Source: an uncultured Candidatus Actinomarina sp.
Lineage (GTDB): Bacteria > Actinomycetota > Acidimicrobiia > Actinomarinales > Actinomarinaceae
Assembly: GCA_902596545.1 (NCBI GenBank)
Contig: CACJUH010000002.1
Span: 124,001-188,000, forward strand
Direction of reading: 5' to 3'
DNA: 64,000 nt
In this document: piece after piece, positions 9,351 through 18,613 of the stretch
Numbering within the stretch: the first letter of the stretch is position 1
Layout of the letters: each line of letters opens with the position of its first letter
Position numbers and translations under genes: made by a program
Notes under the pieces: model-generated
What the model was told of the DNA's origin: nothing
The model's database searches: none
The model's input: the letters and a program-made list of their open reading frames with translations, nothing else

Positions 9351-9366
9351 ATGAATGGAGGTTTAT

Positions 9367-9840
9367 ATGGTTTCTGAAAAAGAAATCTTAGAGGCTTTCG
9401 ATTTATATCTAAGTGAAGAAAATCTTGAACTTTATGACCTAAATATTGTAGATTATCCTTCTATTTCAAGAGTTGAAGTTTATATAGTTAGTGATAATGA
9501 AATTGACATTGATTTAACTTCAAGATTAAATAAACAATTTCAAAGACTTCTCGAAAATATGGGTATTGAAAAAGGTTCATATGAAATGATTGTTTCAAGT
9601 CCAGGGATTGAAAGAAAACTAAAAACAAACAGGCATTTTGAATTAGCTCTGGGTGAATTAGTAAAAATTAAATTATTTGAACCTATAGAAGATGAATATG
9701 TATTAGAAGGTTATATAGAATCGTCTAACGAACAAGACATCAAATTAATTGTTAACTCAGTAGGGGTAGTAATCAATTTTTCTAATATTAAAAGTGCAAA
9801 AATTGAATTTAAGCAATTTAAAGAAAAAGTAAAAGGATAA
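9367..9840 (+). CDS. rimP: Ribosome maturation factor RimP
   Basis: A 157-residue RimP, needed for 30S subunit maturation. The start is ATG 9367 because GGAGG (9357-9361) lies five bases upstream; an ATG at 9355 in the same frame overlaps that site and is less likely. The family segment YEMIVSSPGIERKLKTNRHF is present, followed by a C-terminal SH3-like domain with GELVKIKLFEP. It precedes nusA by two bases in the widely conserved rimP-nusA-infB order. Confidence 0.9.
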   Translation: MVSEKEILEAFDLYLSEENLELYDLNIVDYPSISRVEVYIVSDNEIDIDLTSRLNKQFQRLLENMGIEKGSYEMIVSSPGIERKLKTNRHFELALGELVKIKLFEPIEDEYVLEGYIESSNEQDIKLIVNSVGVVINFSNIKSAKIEFKQFKEKVKG

Positions 9841-9842
9841 AA

Positions 9843-10874
9843 ATGAAATTAGGTAATGAGAGCAAACAAGCAATAGAGGCATTAGCACTAGAAAAAGGTG
9901 TAGCTGTTGAAAGCATGTATGAAGCATTAGTTTCAGCATTTAGGTCAGCTTATATGAGAATACCTGGAGCTGCTGAAGAAGCTCGAGTTACATTAAATCC
10001 AGATTCAGGAGAAGTTCTTATTTATGCACAAGAATTAGACAATGAAGGAAATGTCATTGAAGAGTGGAAAGTTGAGTTAGATGAAGACGAGTTTGGGAGA
10101 ATTGCCGCACAATCCTTTAAGCAAATGATGACAACAAAAATTAGAGATGCAAAACGAGCTACAGTCCTTGATGCTTATATTGGAAGAGAAGGAGAACTTG
10201 TCACTGGTATAGTAACTCAATTTGATCCAAGATTTAATCAGACAATACTCGATCTTCAAGATGCTGAAGCAGTAATACCTGCTGGTGAAAGGGTGCCCTT
10301 CGAGAGACTTGAAAGAGGCAATAGGGTCAAAGCACTGATTACAGAGGTAAGAGAAGATGCCAAAGGAGTACCTATCATTGTTAGTAGGAGTAGAGCAGAA
10401 TTTGTACAAAGAATGCTTGAACTGGAAGTTCCTGAATTGACAGATGGAACAGTTGAATTAAGAGCAATTGCTAGAGAACCAGGTAGTCGAACAAAAATTG
10501 CTGTATTTTCTAATGATCCAAATGTTGATCCTAAAGGAGCTTGTGTGGGATCAAGAGGTAATAGAGTTAGACAAATTGTAAACGAGTTAAGAGGAGAGAA
10601 ACTTGATGTTGTTGAATGGAGAGAAGATAAAGTTCGATTTATAAAGGAAGCATTAGGTCCAGCAGATATTGATGAAGTTGAAATTGATGAAGATTTAAAG
10701 TCAGCGAGAGTTGTTGTCAAAGACAGCCAACTTTCACTTGCTATTGGTAAAGAAGGCCAGAATGCAAGATTAGCTGCAAAATTAACGGGTTATAAAATTG
10801 ACATAGAAGGCTTAGGAGATTCACCCCAAGAAGACATAGAGGAAACAGAAGAAGCTAAAAACGAGGAAGAGTAA
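9843..10874 (+). CDS. nusA: Transcription termination/antitermination factor NusA
   Basis: A 343-residue NusA. Domain order is an N-terminal RNA-polymerase-binding domain (about 1-120), S1 (about 125-195, with GELVTGIVTQFDPRF), then KH1 and KH2 (about 220-330). Segments DPKGACVGSRGNRVRQIVNELRGEK and SLAIGKEGQNARLAAKLTGYKI carry the KH GxxG loops. No acidic repeat domains follow, as in most non-proteobacterial NusA proteins. The stop abuts the infB start with no spacer. The ylxR gene often found between nusA and infB is absent. Confidence 0.95.
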   Translation: MKLGNESKQAIEALALEKGVAVESMYEALVSAFRSAYMRIPGAAEEARVTLNPDSGEVLIYAQELDNEGNVIEEWKVELDEDEFGRIAAQSFKQMMTTKIRDAKRATVLDAYIGREGELVTGIVTQFDPRFNQTILDLQDAEAVIPAGERVPFERLERGNRVKALITEVREDAKGVPIIVSRSRAEFVQRMLELEVPELTDGTVELRAIAREPGSRTKIAVFSNDPNVDPKGACVGSRGNRVRQIVNELRGEKLDVVEWREDKVRFIKEALGPADIDEVEIDEDLKSARVVVKDSQLSLAIGKEGQNARLAAKLTGYKIDIEGLGDSPQEDIEETEEAKNEEE

Positions 10875-12884
10875 ATGGCAAAAAAGCGAATTCATCAAAT
10901 CGCCAAGGAGTTGGATATTGCTTCAGCAGATGTACTTTTTCATGCAAAAGAGTTAGGTTTTGAGGTTAAAACAGCATCATCTGGTTTAACTGAGGAAGAA
11001 GAGGAACTACTTAAGTTAGCTTTATTACCAGAAGATGAACCTGAGTCTGAGTCTGAAGTTGTCCAAGAACAAGAAGAGACAATTCAGGATGCGCCAAAAA
11101 CAGAAGTTGAAGAAGTTCCTGAAGATGATGTTCAAATTATAGAGATTTCTAGGAATTCATCCCCAGAAAAAATTAGTTCTCTTATAGATGTTGATGCTAC
11201 ACAAATTGTCGGTGATTTGATGGGATTGGGAATTATGAAAGCTATTGATACACCATTAGAAGATAGCGATATAGAAAAGCTTTTTGAAAAATACAATCTT
11301 ATTCCTGATTTAATAGATGAAATAACAATTTCAAGAGAAGATATTATTGAATTTCAAGAATTTGAAGACGATCCAGATAAATTAAATTTAAGAGCGCCAA
11401 TAATTACTGTTATGGGTCATGTTGACCATGGAAAAACTAGCTTATTGGATTATATAAGAAATGAAAAAGTTGCAGACGGTGAAGCAGGAGGTATTACACA
11501 GCACGTAGGTGCTTACAAAGTAGACGTAGGAGAATCAGGAATAACTTTTATTGATACACCTGGTCACGAAGCATTTACACAAATGAGAGCTAGAGGAGCA
11601 AACGTTACGGATATAGTTGTCTTGGTTGTTGCTGCAGATGATGGAGTAATGCCACAAACAATTGAAGCAATTAACCACTCAAAAGCTGCAAACGTACCAA
11701 TAGTTGTTGCCATAAATAAGTGTGACCTACCTGAGGCCAATCCGTCAATGATTAAAGCTGAGCTTACAAAATATGAAGTAATTTCTGAAGATTTAGGTGG
11801 AGACATACCAGTAGTTGAAGTATCTGCACTTAAAGGTGATGGAGTTGATGATTTGCTTGAAACACTTGCACTTGTAGCAGAAATAGAAGAACTAAAAGCA
11901 AATTTTAATACAAATGCTTCTGGATATATTGTTGAATCACGAATGGAAGTTGGTAGAGGAAATGTAGCCACAGTCATAGTCACAAGAGGCACTCTAAAAC
12001 AGGGTGATTTTCTTTATGCTGGACAAGCATTCTGCAGAGTGAAATCAATGTTTGATCACAATAATAAAACAGTAAAGTCTATAGAGCCGGGATCTCCAAT
12101 AGATATTATAGGATGGGATGAATCACCAACTGCTGGTGACCAATTTGTTGCTGTTAAAAATCAAAAAGATGCCAAGGCAAAAGCTGAAGAAAACAAAACT
12201 AAATTAAAAGAACATGACAACTCATCATTTTCAGTTGAGACTCGAGTTAGCGATATGATGAAGCTCTTGCAGGAAGGCGAGTTAAATACAGTAAATGTAA
12301 TATTAAAAGCTGACACTAATGGTTCAGTTGAAGCTATTAAAGATGGTATAAACAAGTTAGCAACTGATGATGTAAACATCCAAGTTGTTCATTCAGCTGT
12401 AGGGGGAATTGTTTTATCCGACGTAGATTTAGCTAGTGCTACAGAGTCTTTAATTATTGGTTTTAATGTAAGACCTGATAGTCAGGCCAGGAATATGGCT
12501 CAAAGTAAGGGAATAGACGTAAGAACGTACAATATCATTTATGAATTGTTAGATGATATCGCTGAAGCAGTACTTGGCCAAATGACTATTAAAACTGAAG
12601 AAGCAATTATTGGAATGGTTGATGTTAAAACTACTTTCCGTGCTCCGAAAGTTGGCGTGGTTGCCGGTTCAATAGTTTCTGAAGGCAAAGTAGAACTTGA
12701 TGCAAAAGCACGCTTGCTTAGAGATGGTGTTGTTATATATGAAGGAACCATAGTCTCACTTAGAAGGTTTAAAGACAATGTTGAAGTTGTCAACGAAGGT
12801 CTTGAATGTGGTATTGGTTTATCTGATTATAAAGATATAAAAGAAGGCGATACAATTGAGATACTTGGAGAAGTAGAAGTCTAG
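10875..12884 (+). CDS. infB: Translation initiation factor IF-2
   Basis: A 669-residue IF-2, shorter than the long actinobacterial forms because the N-terminal linker is brief and acidic. It begins with an IF2_N domain (KKRIHQIAKELDI), then the G domain with G1 GHVDHGKTSLLD, G3 DTPGHEAF, G4 NKCD and switch-region GGITQHVGAY. Domain II, the IF-2 specific domain and the C-terminal fMet-tRNA-binding domain (RRFKDNVEVVNEGLECGIGL) follow. The ATG directly abuts the nusA TAA. It brings initiator tRNA to the 30S subunit. Confidence 0.96.
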   Translation: MAKKRIHQIAKELDIASADVLFHAKELGFEVKTASSGLTEEEEELLKLALLPEDEPESESEVVQEQEETIQDAPKTEVEEVPEDDVQIIEISRNSSPEKISSLIDVDATQIVGDLMGLGIMKAIDTPLEDSDIEKLFEKYNLIPDLIDEITISREDIIEFQEFEDDPDKLNLRAPIITVMGHVDHGKTSLLDYIRNEKVADGEAGGITQHVGAYKVDVGESGITFIDTPGHEAFTQMRARGANVTDIVVLVVAADDGVMPQTIEAINHSKAANVPIVVAINKCDLPEANPSMIKAELTKYEVISEDLGGDIPVVEVSALKGDGVDDLLETLALVAEIEELKANFNTNASGYIVESRMEVGRGNVATVIVTRGTLKQGDFLYAGQAFCRVKSMFDHNNKTVKSIEPGSPIDIIGWDESPTAGDQFVAVKNQKDAKAKAEENKTKLKEHDNSSFSVETRVSDMMKLLQEGELNTVNVILKADTNGSVEAIKDGINKLATDDVNIQVVHSAVGGIVLSDVDLASATESLIIGFNVRPDSQARNMAQSKGIDVRTYNIIYELLDDIAEAVLGQMTIKTEEAIIGMVDVKTTFRAPKVGVVAGSIVSEGKVELDAKARLLRDGVVIYEGTIVSLRRFKDNVEVVNEGLECGIGLSDYKDIKEGDTIEILGEVEV

Positions 12885-12893
12885 AAGCAAACA

Positions 12894-13244
12894 ATGAGTA
12901 ATCAAACACGTGGTGGAAGAATAAACAGAATCAATCCTCTCATTCAAAAAATCATCTCAAGTGCACTCTTAAGAAGTTCTGATCCAATACTTAATAAAGC
13001 AACAATCACACATGTTTCAACATCTCCAGATCTTAAGAAATCAATGGTTTTTGTTTCTACATTAGATGGAAATGAAGGATCATTAAAAAATTCACTCGAA
13101 AAAAATAGAATAAAGATTCAGAAAGTATTGGGAAGAGAAATGACAACAAGAAATGTTCCTAAAATTATTTTTGAAGTAGATAATACATTTAATAATGTAC
13201 AAAGAATAAACGAACTAATTGATAGGACTAAAGATAATGAGTAA
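12894..13244 (+). CDS. rbfA: Ribosome-binding factor A
   Basis: A 116-residue RbfA, a single KH-like domain protein that helps 16S rRNA 5'-end maturation and cold adaptation. Family features are the N-terminal RINRINPLIQKIISSALL helix, the DPILNKATITHVSTSPDLK strand and the FEVDNTFNNVQRINELI end. It starts nine bases after infB and ends inside the nrnA start region, sharing eight bases with it. The infB-rbfA-nrnA-truB-ribF order is conserved in many Gram-positive bacteria. Confidence 0.93.
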   Translation: MSNQTRGGRINRINPLIQKIISSALLRSSDPILNKATITHVSTSPDLKKSMVFVSTLDGNEGSLKNSLEKNRIKIQKVLGREMTTRNVPKIIFEVDNTFNNVQRINELIDRTKDNE

Positions 13245-14178
13245 TCTTTTTAAAGATTTAAAAAATTCTTCTAATTTAATTACAGGTCACATCAATCCTG
13301 ATGGTGATGCTTTAGGTTCTGCTTTAGCATTCAAATTGATACTTGATAGTAAGGGGGTAGAATCAGACGTTTCTTTTGATATGAAAGGTAATGTGCCTTC
13401 TAATTTAAATCATTTACCTATTGATTTAATTCTTGATAGTCCAAAAAAAAATTATGAAAACGTTTATGTTTTTGATTGTGGAAATTCTGAAAGGCTTGGG
13501 GATTTAGAAGAGATAGCATTAAATTCTACGAGAGTCATTGTAGTAGATCATCACATCAATCCATCTTTTGGTGATATTCAAGTCATTGACTCTAATGCTG
13601 CTAGCACTACACAAGTACTTTTCAGAGAAATTCTGTCTGCAAAGATAGCTATTGATAAGAATATAGCTAACTGTCTTATGACTGGATTAATTACAGATAC
13701 AGGTAGATTTCAATATTCAAATACAGACAATGAAGTATTTGAAATTGCCTCAAAACTAATGTTAAGTGGTGCTGAACTTACCAGTATTAGTGATAATATT
13801 TACGGGTCTATTCCATTGAATGCAATAAAGCTACAAAGTGAAGTGTTAAACAGGATTGAATTATATGAAGATGAAGAATTGGTTGTATCGTACGTTTTAC
13901 AAGAAGATTATCAAAATTACAATATTGATTCCTCTGAAACAGACTTTTTAATTGACTCTATTAGATTGGTAAAAGAATCAAATATAGCTTTATTACTAAA
14001 AGAACAACAAGATAAATCATTTAAAGGGAGTTTAAGGTCTCGCAATGAATTAGATGTTCAGCAGATCGCTTCTTTATTTGGTGGTGGAGGACACAAAGCA
14101 GCTTCTGGATTTTCTACAAATTTAAGTATGGAAGAAATAAAAAATAAAGTAAAGAATGCAATTAATTCACAAATCTAA
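13237..14178 (+). CDS. nrnA: DHH/DHHA1 phosphoesterase NrnA (oligoribonuclease / pAp phosphatase)
   Basis: A 313-residue DHH-family enzyme that degrades short oligonucleotides and dephosphorylates pAp. The DHH domain shows HINPDGDALGSALAF, VFDCGNSERLG and VVDHHINPSFGD; the signature DHH residues bind manganese. GLITDTGRFQYSNT follows, and the C-terminal DHHA1 domain has SLFGGGGHKAASGF. The start is ATG 13237, overlapping the rbfA end; an upstream TTG at 13219 is in frame but less likely. It overlaps truB by 23 bases. Confidence 0.9.
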   Translation: MSNLFKDLKNSSNLITGHINPDGDALGSALAFKLILDSKGVESDVSFDMKGNVPSNLNHLPIDLILDSPKKNYENVYVFDCGNSERLGDLEEIALNSTRVIVVDHHINPSFGDIQVIDSNAASTTQVLFREILSAKIAIDKNIANCLMTGLITDTGRFQYSNTDNEVFEIASKLMLSGAELTSISDNIYGSIPLNAIKLQSEVLNRIELYEDEELVVSYVLQEDYQNYNIDSSETDFLIDSIRLVKESNIALLLKEQQDKSFKGSLRSRNELDVQQIASLFGGGGHKAASGFSTNLSMEEIKNKVKNAINSQI

Positions 14179-15037
14179 CTTTTATTTACTAGTCAAACCA
14201 AAAACATGGACCTCTCAGGATCTGTGTACCAAATTAAAAAAAAATTTTAAATTTAAAAAAGTAGGCCATTCAGGCACCTTAGATCCAAACGCTGACGGTT
14301 TAATGCTTCTTGCTACCAATGGTTATACAAAATTATTTGATTACATAAGCAATACAAATAAAACATATAAAGTAATTGCAATGTTGGGCTACTCTTCTCC
14401 AACTCTTGACGTAGACTCAGAAATTACAAAACATGATGATATAAATGCACACCAGCTACAGACTCAAATACAAGAATTTCTTACCAATTTGGTTGGTGAG
14501 TCTACCCAGACTCCACCAATTTATTCAGCAATAAAAGTAAAAGGGAAACGATTATACAAATATGCACGTCAAAATCAAGATGTAGAAATCCCTGATAGAA
14601 CAATATTTGTTGAAAGTACTGAATTGTTAGAAGTAAATGAAAATAAAGTTACTTTTGAGATAACAGTAAGTAAGGGAACATATATCAGAAGTATTGTTCA
14701 ACAATTAGGTGAATACGTAAATACTCATGCAATAGTAGAAACTCTCACAAGAACAGCTATTGGCAGTTTAAATATTAATCATAAAAGTCTAAATACAAAT
14801 GTTGAATCATTAAATCATAATTCAACAATAATGTCATTAGATTGGGCAGAGGTTATAAATTTACCCAAAATTGATCTAGATGTTGAAATGATTGAAACAA
14901 TAAGGAATGGTCAACTTCTACCTAGAAATATGTTTTCAAATGAAGAAAATTATATAATATCTATCGAGAACAATATTGTGGCAATTTATAAACCTTTTAA
15001 TGAGAAATATTACAAACCAGATAAAGTACTCGTATGA
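14156..15037 (+). CDS. truB: tRNA pseudouridine-55 synthase
   Basis: A 293-residue TruB, which makes pseudouridine 55 in the T arm of tRNAs. The catalytic segment is GHSGTLDPNADGLMLLATN, with the aspartate nucleophile in TLDP, and substrate segments KTYKVIAMLGY and SKGTYIRSIVQQLGE are clear. The C-terminal PUA-like region is short and diverged. The start lies inside nrnA, and the stop overlaps the ribF start (ATGA), so the genes are likely co-translated. Confidence 0.93.
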   Translation: MQLIHKSNFYLLVKPKTWTSQDLCTKLKKNFKFKKVGHSGTLDPNADGLMLLATNGYTKLFDYISNTNKTYKVIAMLGYSSPTLDVDSEITKHDDINAHQLQTQIQEFLTNLVGESTQTPPIYSAIKVKGKRLYKYARQNQDVEIPDRTIFVESTELLEVNENKVTFEITVSKGTYIRSIVQQLGEYVNTHAIVETLTRTAIGSLNINHKSLNTNVESLNHNSTIMSLDWAEVINLPKIDLDVEMIETIRNGQLLPRNMFSNEENYIISIENNIVAIYKPFNEKYYKPDKVLV

Positions 15038-15927
15038 GAATATATGAAAATTTTACTTCCGACAATTATATTGATGATGATATTCCAGCTGTGTGTATTG
15101 GTGGATTTGATGGGGTACATTTAGGTCATCAGGAATTATTAAAATATACAAAAGAATCAAGTAATTTATTTCAAATAGTTACTTTTGATACACTTCCAAA
15201 AAAATACTTCAATAATGAACATATGTTACTTACAACCAATAATGAGAAGATTGAATTATTCAAAAAATTTGAACCTAGTAATTTAGTTTTTATTAATTTT
15301 GAACATGTAATGAAGTTTTCACCTAAAACTTTTTGCGAGATGTTACAAAACAATATGAAAGCTAAAAATATTTATGTAGGTAATGATTTTAAATTTGGTG
15401 CAAACCGTGAGGGTGACGTAGATTACTTAATCAAATATTTTGGTGAAGATTCTGTACATACTATTGAAGATTATGAGCACAACAATGAAAAAATATCTTC
15501 AACCTTAATTAAGTCATTTTTGAGTGAAGGTTTTGTTGAACAGGCTAATGAAGCTTTGGGTTATGAATATTCATTAAGCGGTACCGTTATCAAAGGCGAT
15601 CAAAGAGGTTCTCAGATTGGATTTCCTACTGCAAATTTGAACATCGATAAGAATATTCAAATACCTAAAAATGGGGTATACAAAGTAGACGTGCTCTTAA
15701 ATGGCAATCTTTATCAAGGAATTATGAATATTGGATATAAACCTACTGTATCTGAAGGTGCCACGCAAAGTTTAGAAGTACATATTTTTGATTTTAATGA
15801 AGATATTTACGGTGCTGATTTAACTGTACATTTTAAAAAATTTATAAGAGATGAAATAAAATTCTCAAGTATTGATGAATTAACTCAACAAATATCAAAA
15901 GATATTGAAGATATTAATAAAAATTAA
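15034..15927 (+). CDS. ribF: Bifunctional riboflavin kinase / FAD synthetase
   Basis: A 297-residue RibF that makes FMN from riboflavin and FAD from FMN. The N-terminal nucleotidyltransferase domain has CIGGFDGVHLGHQELL (the HxGH-type motif) and YVGNDFKFGANREGD. The C-terminal flavokinase domain has GTVIKGDQRGSQIGFPTANL, with the PTAN ATP/Mg site, and GIMNIGYKPT. It overlaps truB by four bases. Flavin supply suits the several flavin/F420-type enzymes in this window. Confidence 0.94.
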   Translation: MRIYENFTSDNYIDDDIPAVCIGGFDGVHLGHQELLKYTKESSNLFQIVTFDTLPKKYFNNEHMLLTTNNEKIELFKKFEPSNLVFINFEHVMKFSPKTFCEMLQNNMKAKNIYVGNDFKFGANREGDVDYLIKYFGEDSVHTIEDYEHNNEKISSTLIKSFLSEGFVEQANEALGYEYSLSGTVIKGDQRGSQIGFPTANLNIDKNIQIPKNGVYKVDVLLNGNLYQGIMNIGYKPTVSEGATQSLEVHIFDFNEDIYGADLTVHFKKFIRDEIKFSSIDELTQQISKDIEDINKN

Positions 15928-15969
15928 ATAATCTCACATTAGATATAGCAGCTACTATTATTATCTCGA

Positions 15970-16227
15970 ATGAAAACAAAGCAAGAAATTATAAAAGAAT
16001 ACGGTAAATCCGATACAGATACTGGTTCTGCTGAAGTTCAGGTTGCTTTATTGAGTAATAGAATTGATCATTTAACAGATCATTTGAAAACACATAAAAA
16101 AGACCACCACACAAGAAGAGGATTATTAATGCTTGTTGGTAAAAGAAAAAGACTTCTTCAATATTTACAAAACCAGGATGTTCAAAGATATCGTGATATT
16201 ATAGAAAAACTTGGCTTAAGAAGATAA
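15970..16227 (+). CDS. rpsO: 30S ribosomal protein S15
   Basis: An 85-residue S15, a few residues shorter than the usual 89. Family segments are [44 protein letters not shown] and a final [13 protein letters not shown]15 is a primary 16S rRNA binder in 30S assembly. It precedes pnp, the conserved rpsO-pnp order, with a large hairpin in between. Confidence 0.96.
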   Translation: MKTKQEIIKEYGKSDTDTGSAEVQVALLSNRIDHLTDHLKTHKKDHHTRRGLLMLVGKRKRLLQYLQNQDVQRYRDIIEKLGLRR

Positions 16228-16241
16228 AAAATAGACCTTGC

Positions 16242-16284
16242 GTTGTTAATTGAGAGCTTTTATTGAAAGCTGACAATTAATAAC
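16242..16284 (+). promoter_or_regulatory. Large rpsO-pnp intergenic stem-loop
   Basis: Bases 16242-16252 pair with 16274-16284 (11 bp, one G-T), then a 2x2 internal loop, then 16255-16260 pairs with 16266-16271 (6 bp) around a five-base loop. No T-run follows, so it is not a simple terminator. In Escherichia coli and Streptomyces, a stem-loop at this position is cut by RNase III and takes part in pnp control. The same use here is inferred from position and shape. Confidence 0.7.
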
Positions 16285-16305
16285 CTTGGTCAAGAAAGAG
16301 GTTAT

Positions 16306-18612
16306 ATGTCGATTGATAATGTAAAAGTTGATATTGGTAAAGCAGAGATTGGATTTGAAACAGGTAAATTAGCTCTGCAAGCACCTGGTTCAGTAGTAGT
16401 TACTTCAGGTAACACAACAGTTTTAGTCACAACAGTTGCTAATAAAAGTGTTAGAGATGGAATTGATTTTTTTCCTTTGACAGTAGATGTAGAAGAGAGA
16501 ATGTATTCCGCTGGAAAAATTCCTGGAGGATTTTTCAGAAGAGAGGGAAGGCAAACAGAGAAAGCTATATTAGCATGTCGTCTAATAGACAGACCACTTC
16601 GACCTTCCTTTAAAGATGGATTTAGATGTGAAACCCAAATTATCGCAACAGTTTTGAGTGTTGATAATGAAAATGAATACGATATTTTAGCGCTTAATGC
16701 TGCATCATTAGGTCTACAACTTGCAGGAGTTCCACTTGAGTCAGCAGTTGGAGCAGTAAGAATGTCTTTAATCAATGACAACTGGGTAGTTCAGGCTACA
16801 AATTCTGAATTGGAAGATTCAGTATTCGATATGGTTGTCGCAGGAAGTTTAAATCCTAAAGGTGAAATAGATATTGTAATGGTTGAAGCAGGTGCAACAG
16901 ACAATGCCTTTGCCAAAATTGATGAAGGCAGTGCAGCACCTTCAGAAAATATTGTTGCAGATGGTATTGATATGTCTAAGGAATTTATTTCGAAATTAAT
17001 AGAAGCTCAAAAAGAATTAGTTGCTAAGAGAGATGTACCTGAGATCGAATGGCCTATTATTGAAGATTACTCAGAAGAACTAAAGTCACAAATTAGTGAA
17101 GCTTTTGGCTCAGATATTGAAACAGCAATGGCTATAACAGATAGAGCTGAAAGAAGTGAAAAACAAAGTGAGCTTCAAGAGCAAGCTGTAGAGAAGTTCT
17201 TAGATGAAGAAGATGACAATACTAAAGCAATTAAATTAGCTTTTAAGTCAATCGTTAAAAACACAGTTAGAGATAGAGTTTTAAGTGGTGGTGCTAGATT
17301 AGATGGAAGAACCCCAACTGATATTAGAAATATATCTGCTGAGATAAACTTACTCCCAACTGTTCATGGTTCTTCATTATTTTTAAGAGGAGAAACACAG
17401 GTTTTGAATGTTACAACTTTAGGTATGTCAAGGCTTGAACAAATGCTAGATACTATTGATACAGTAACATCAAAAAGATATATGCATCATTATAATTTCC
17501 CTCCATATTCAACTGGAGAAGCTTATCCAATGAGAGGTCCAAAGAGGAGAGAGATTGGACACGGTGCATTAGCCGAGAAAGCATTAGTACCTGTTGTTCC
17601 ACCAAAAGTTGACTTTCCATACACCATTAGAGTTGTAAGTGAAGCAATTTCATCCAATGGATCTACTTCTCAAGCTTCTGTGTGTGCATCTAGCTTGTCG
17701 CTAATGGCTGCAGGTGTTCCTATCAGAGAACATGTTGCAGGTATTGCTATGGGATTAATTTCTAAAGATGACACCTACGTTACACTTACGGATATATTGG
17801 GTGCGGAAGATGCTCTTGGAGATATGGACTTTAAAGTTGCAGGAACAAGAAATGTGATAACTGCATTGCAATTAGATATGAAAATTGAAGGTCTTCCTGC
17901 AGATGTATTAAGAAAAGCATTAAATCAAGCTATGGATGCGAGACATCATATTCTTGACATTATGGAGGATACAATTGCTGAACCTGCAGAAAGTCTTTCT
18001 GGTAATGCACCAAGACTTGAAACTATTGAATTACCAAAAGATAAAATTGGTGAAGTTATCGGTCCAAAGGGAAAGAATATCAAGAAAATTGAAGAAGAAA
18101 CAGGATGTTCTGTAGAAATTGATGATGATGGTATTTTAACTTTAGGTTCAACAGAAGAGGGAGCTATAGCTGCTGGTAAAGAAATGGTAATGATGATTAT
18201 TGATCCTCCAGAAGCTGAAGTTGGTGCTGAATACGATGGTGAAATAGTTAGCGTTGCTACTTATGGTGCTTTTGTAAATATATTGCCAGGTAGAGATGGT
18301 CTATTACATGTGTCAAAATTTCATTCATCAAAACGTGTAAATAATACAGAAGCTGTTGTTTCAGTAGGAGATAAGGTAAAAGTCAAAGTAGATTCCATTG
18401 AAAATGGTAAAGTAAGTCTTTCACCTGTCGAAGATCTTGAAGTACCTGATGATGCTGTAGGCGATGGGAATAATAAATCTAATGATCGAAGGCCTCCAAG
18501 AAACAAATCCAATAATAGAAATAACAGAGGCGAGAGAAAACCTAAAAATGGTGGCAAGTCTTCAAATCGAAAAAGAGTTTCATTTGAGGATGAATTTGAA
18601 AAGGGGATTTAA
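16306..18612 (+). CDS. pnp: Polyribonucleotide nucleotidyltransferase (PNPase)
   Basis: A 768-residue 3'-to-5' phosphorolytic exoribonuclease, also able to add 3' tails. Two RNase PH domains are present; the first has GGFFRREGRQTEKAILACRL, the second LFLRGETQVLNVTTLG and the catalytic region GDMDFKVAGT. KH (EVIGPKGKNIKKIEEETG, about 585-602) and S1 domains (about 635-705, GEIVSVATYGAFVNI) follow, then a basic, low-complexity tail of about 55 residues rich in Arg, Asn and Lys, probably for RNA or partner binding. It converges on the next gene with one base between stops. Confidence 0.96.
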   Translation: MSIDNVKVDIGKAEIGFETGKLALQAPGSVVVTSGNTTVLVTTVANKSVRDGIDFFPLTVDVEERMYSAGKIPGGFFRREGRQTEKAILACRLIDRPLRPSFKDGFRCETQIIATVLSVDNENEYDILALNAASLGLQLAGVPLESAVGAVRMSLINDNWVVQATNSELEDSVFDMVVAGSLNPKGEIDIVMVEAGATDNAFAKIDEGSAAPSENIVADGIDMSKEFISKLIEAQKELVAKRDVPEIEWPIIEDYSEELKSQISEAFGSDIETAMAITDRAERSEKQSELQEQAVEKFLDEEDDNTKAIKLAFKSIVKNTVRDRVLSGGARLDGRTPTDIRNISAEINLLPTVHGSSLFLRGETQVLNVTTLGMSRLEQMLDTIDTVTSKRYMHHYNFPPYSTGEAYPMRGPKRREIGHGALAEKALVPVVPPKVDFPYTIRVVSEAISSNGSTSQASVCASSLSLMAAGVPIREHVAGIAMGLISKDDTYVTLTDILGAEDALGDMDFKVAGTRNVITALQLDMKIEGLPADVLRKALNQAMDARHHILDIMEDTIAEPAESLSGNAPRLETIELPKDKIGEVIGPKGKNIKKIEEETGCSVEIDDDGILTLGSTEEGAIAAGKEMVMMIIDPPEAEVGAEYDGEIVSVATYGAFVNILPGRDGLLHVSKFHSSKRVNNTEAVVSVGDKVKVKVDSIENGKVSLSPVEDLEVPDDAVGDGNNKSNDRRPPRNKSNNRNNRGERKPKNGGKSSNRKRVSFEDEFEKGI

Positions 18613-18613
18613 G

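Noticed and set aside
10256-10720. Long Ser/Thr/Leu-rich ORF opposite nusA, and similar ones opposite infB, pnp and phnE
   Set aside because: Composition typical of antisense shadows of AT-rich coding genes; the plus-strand or minus-strand partners are clear conserved genes.
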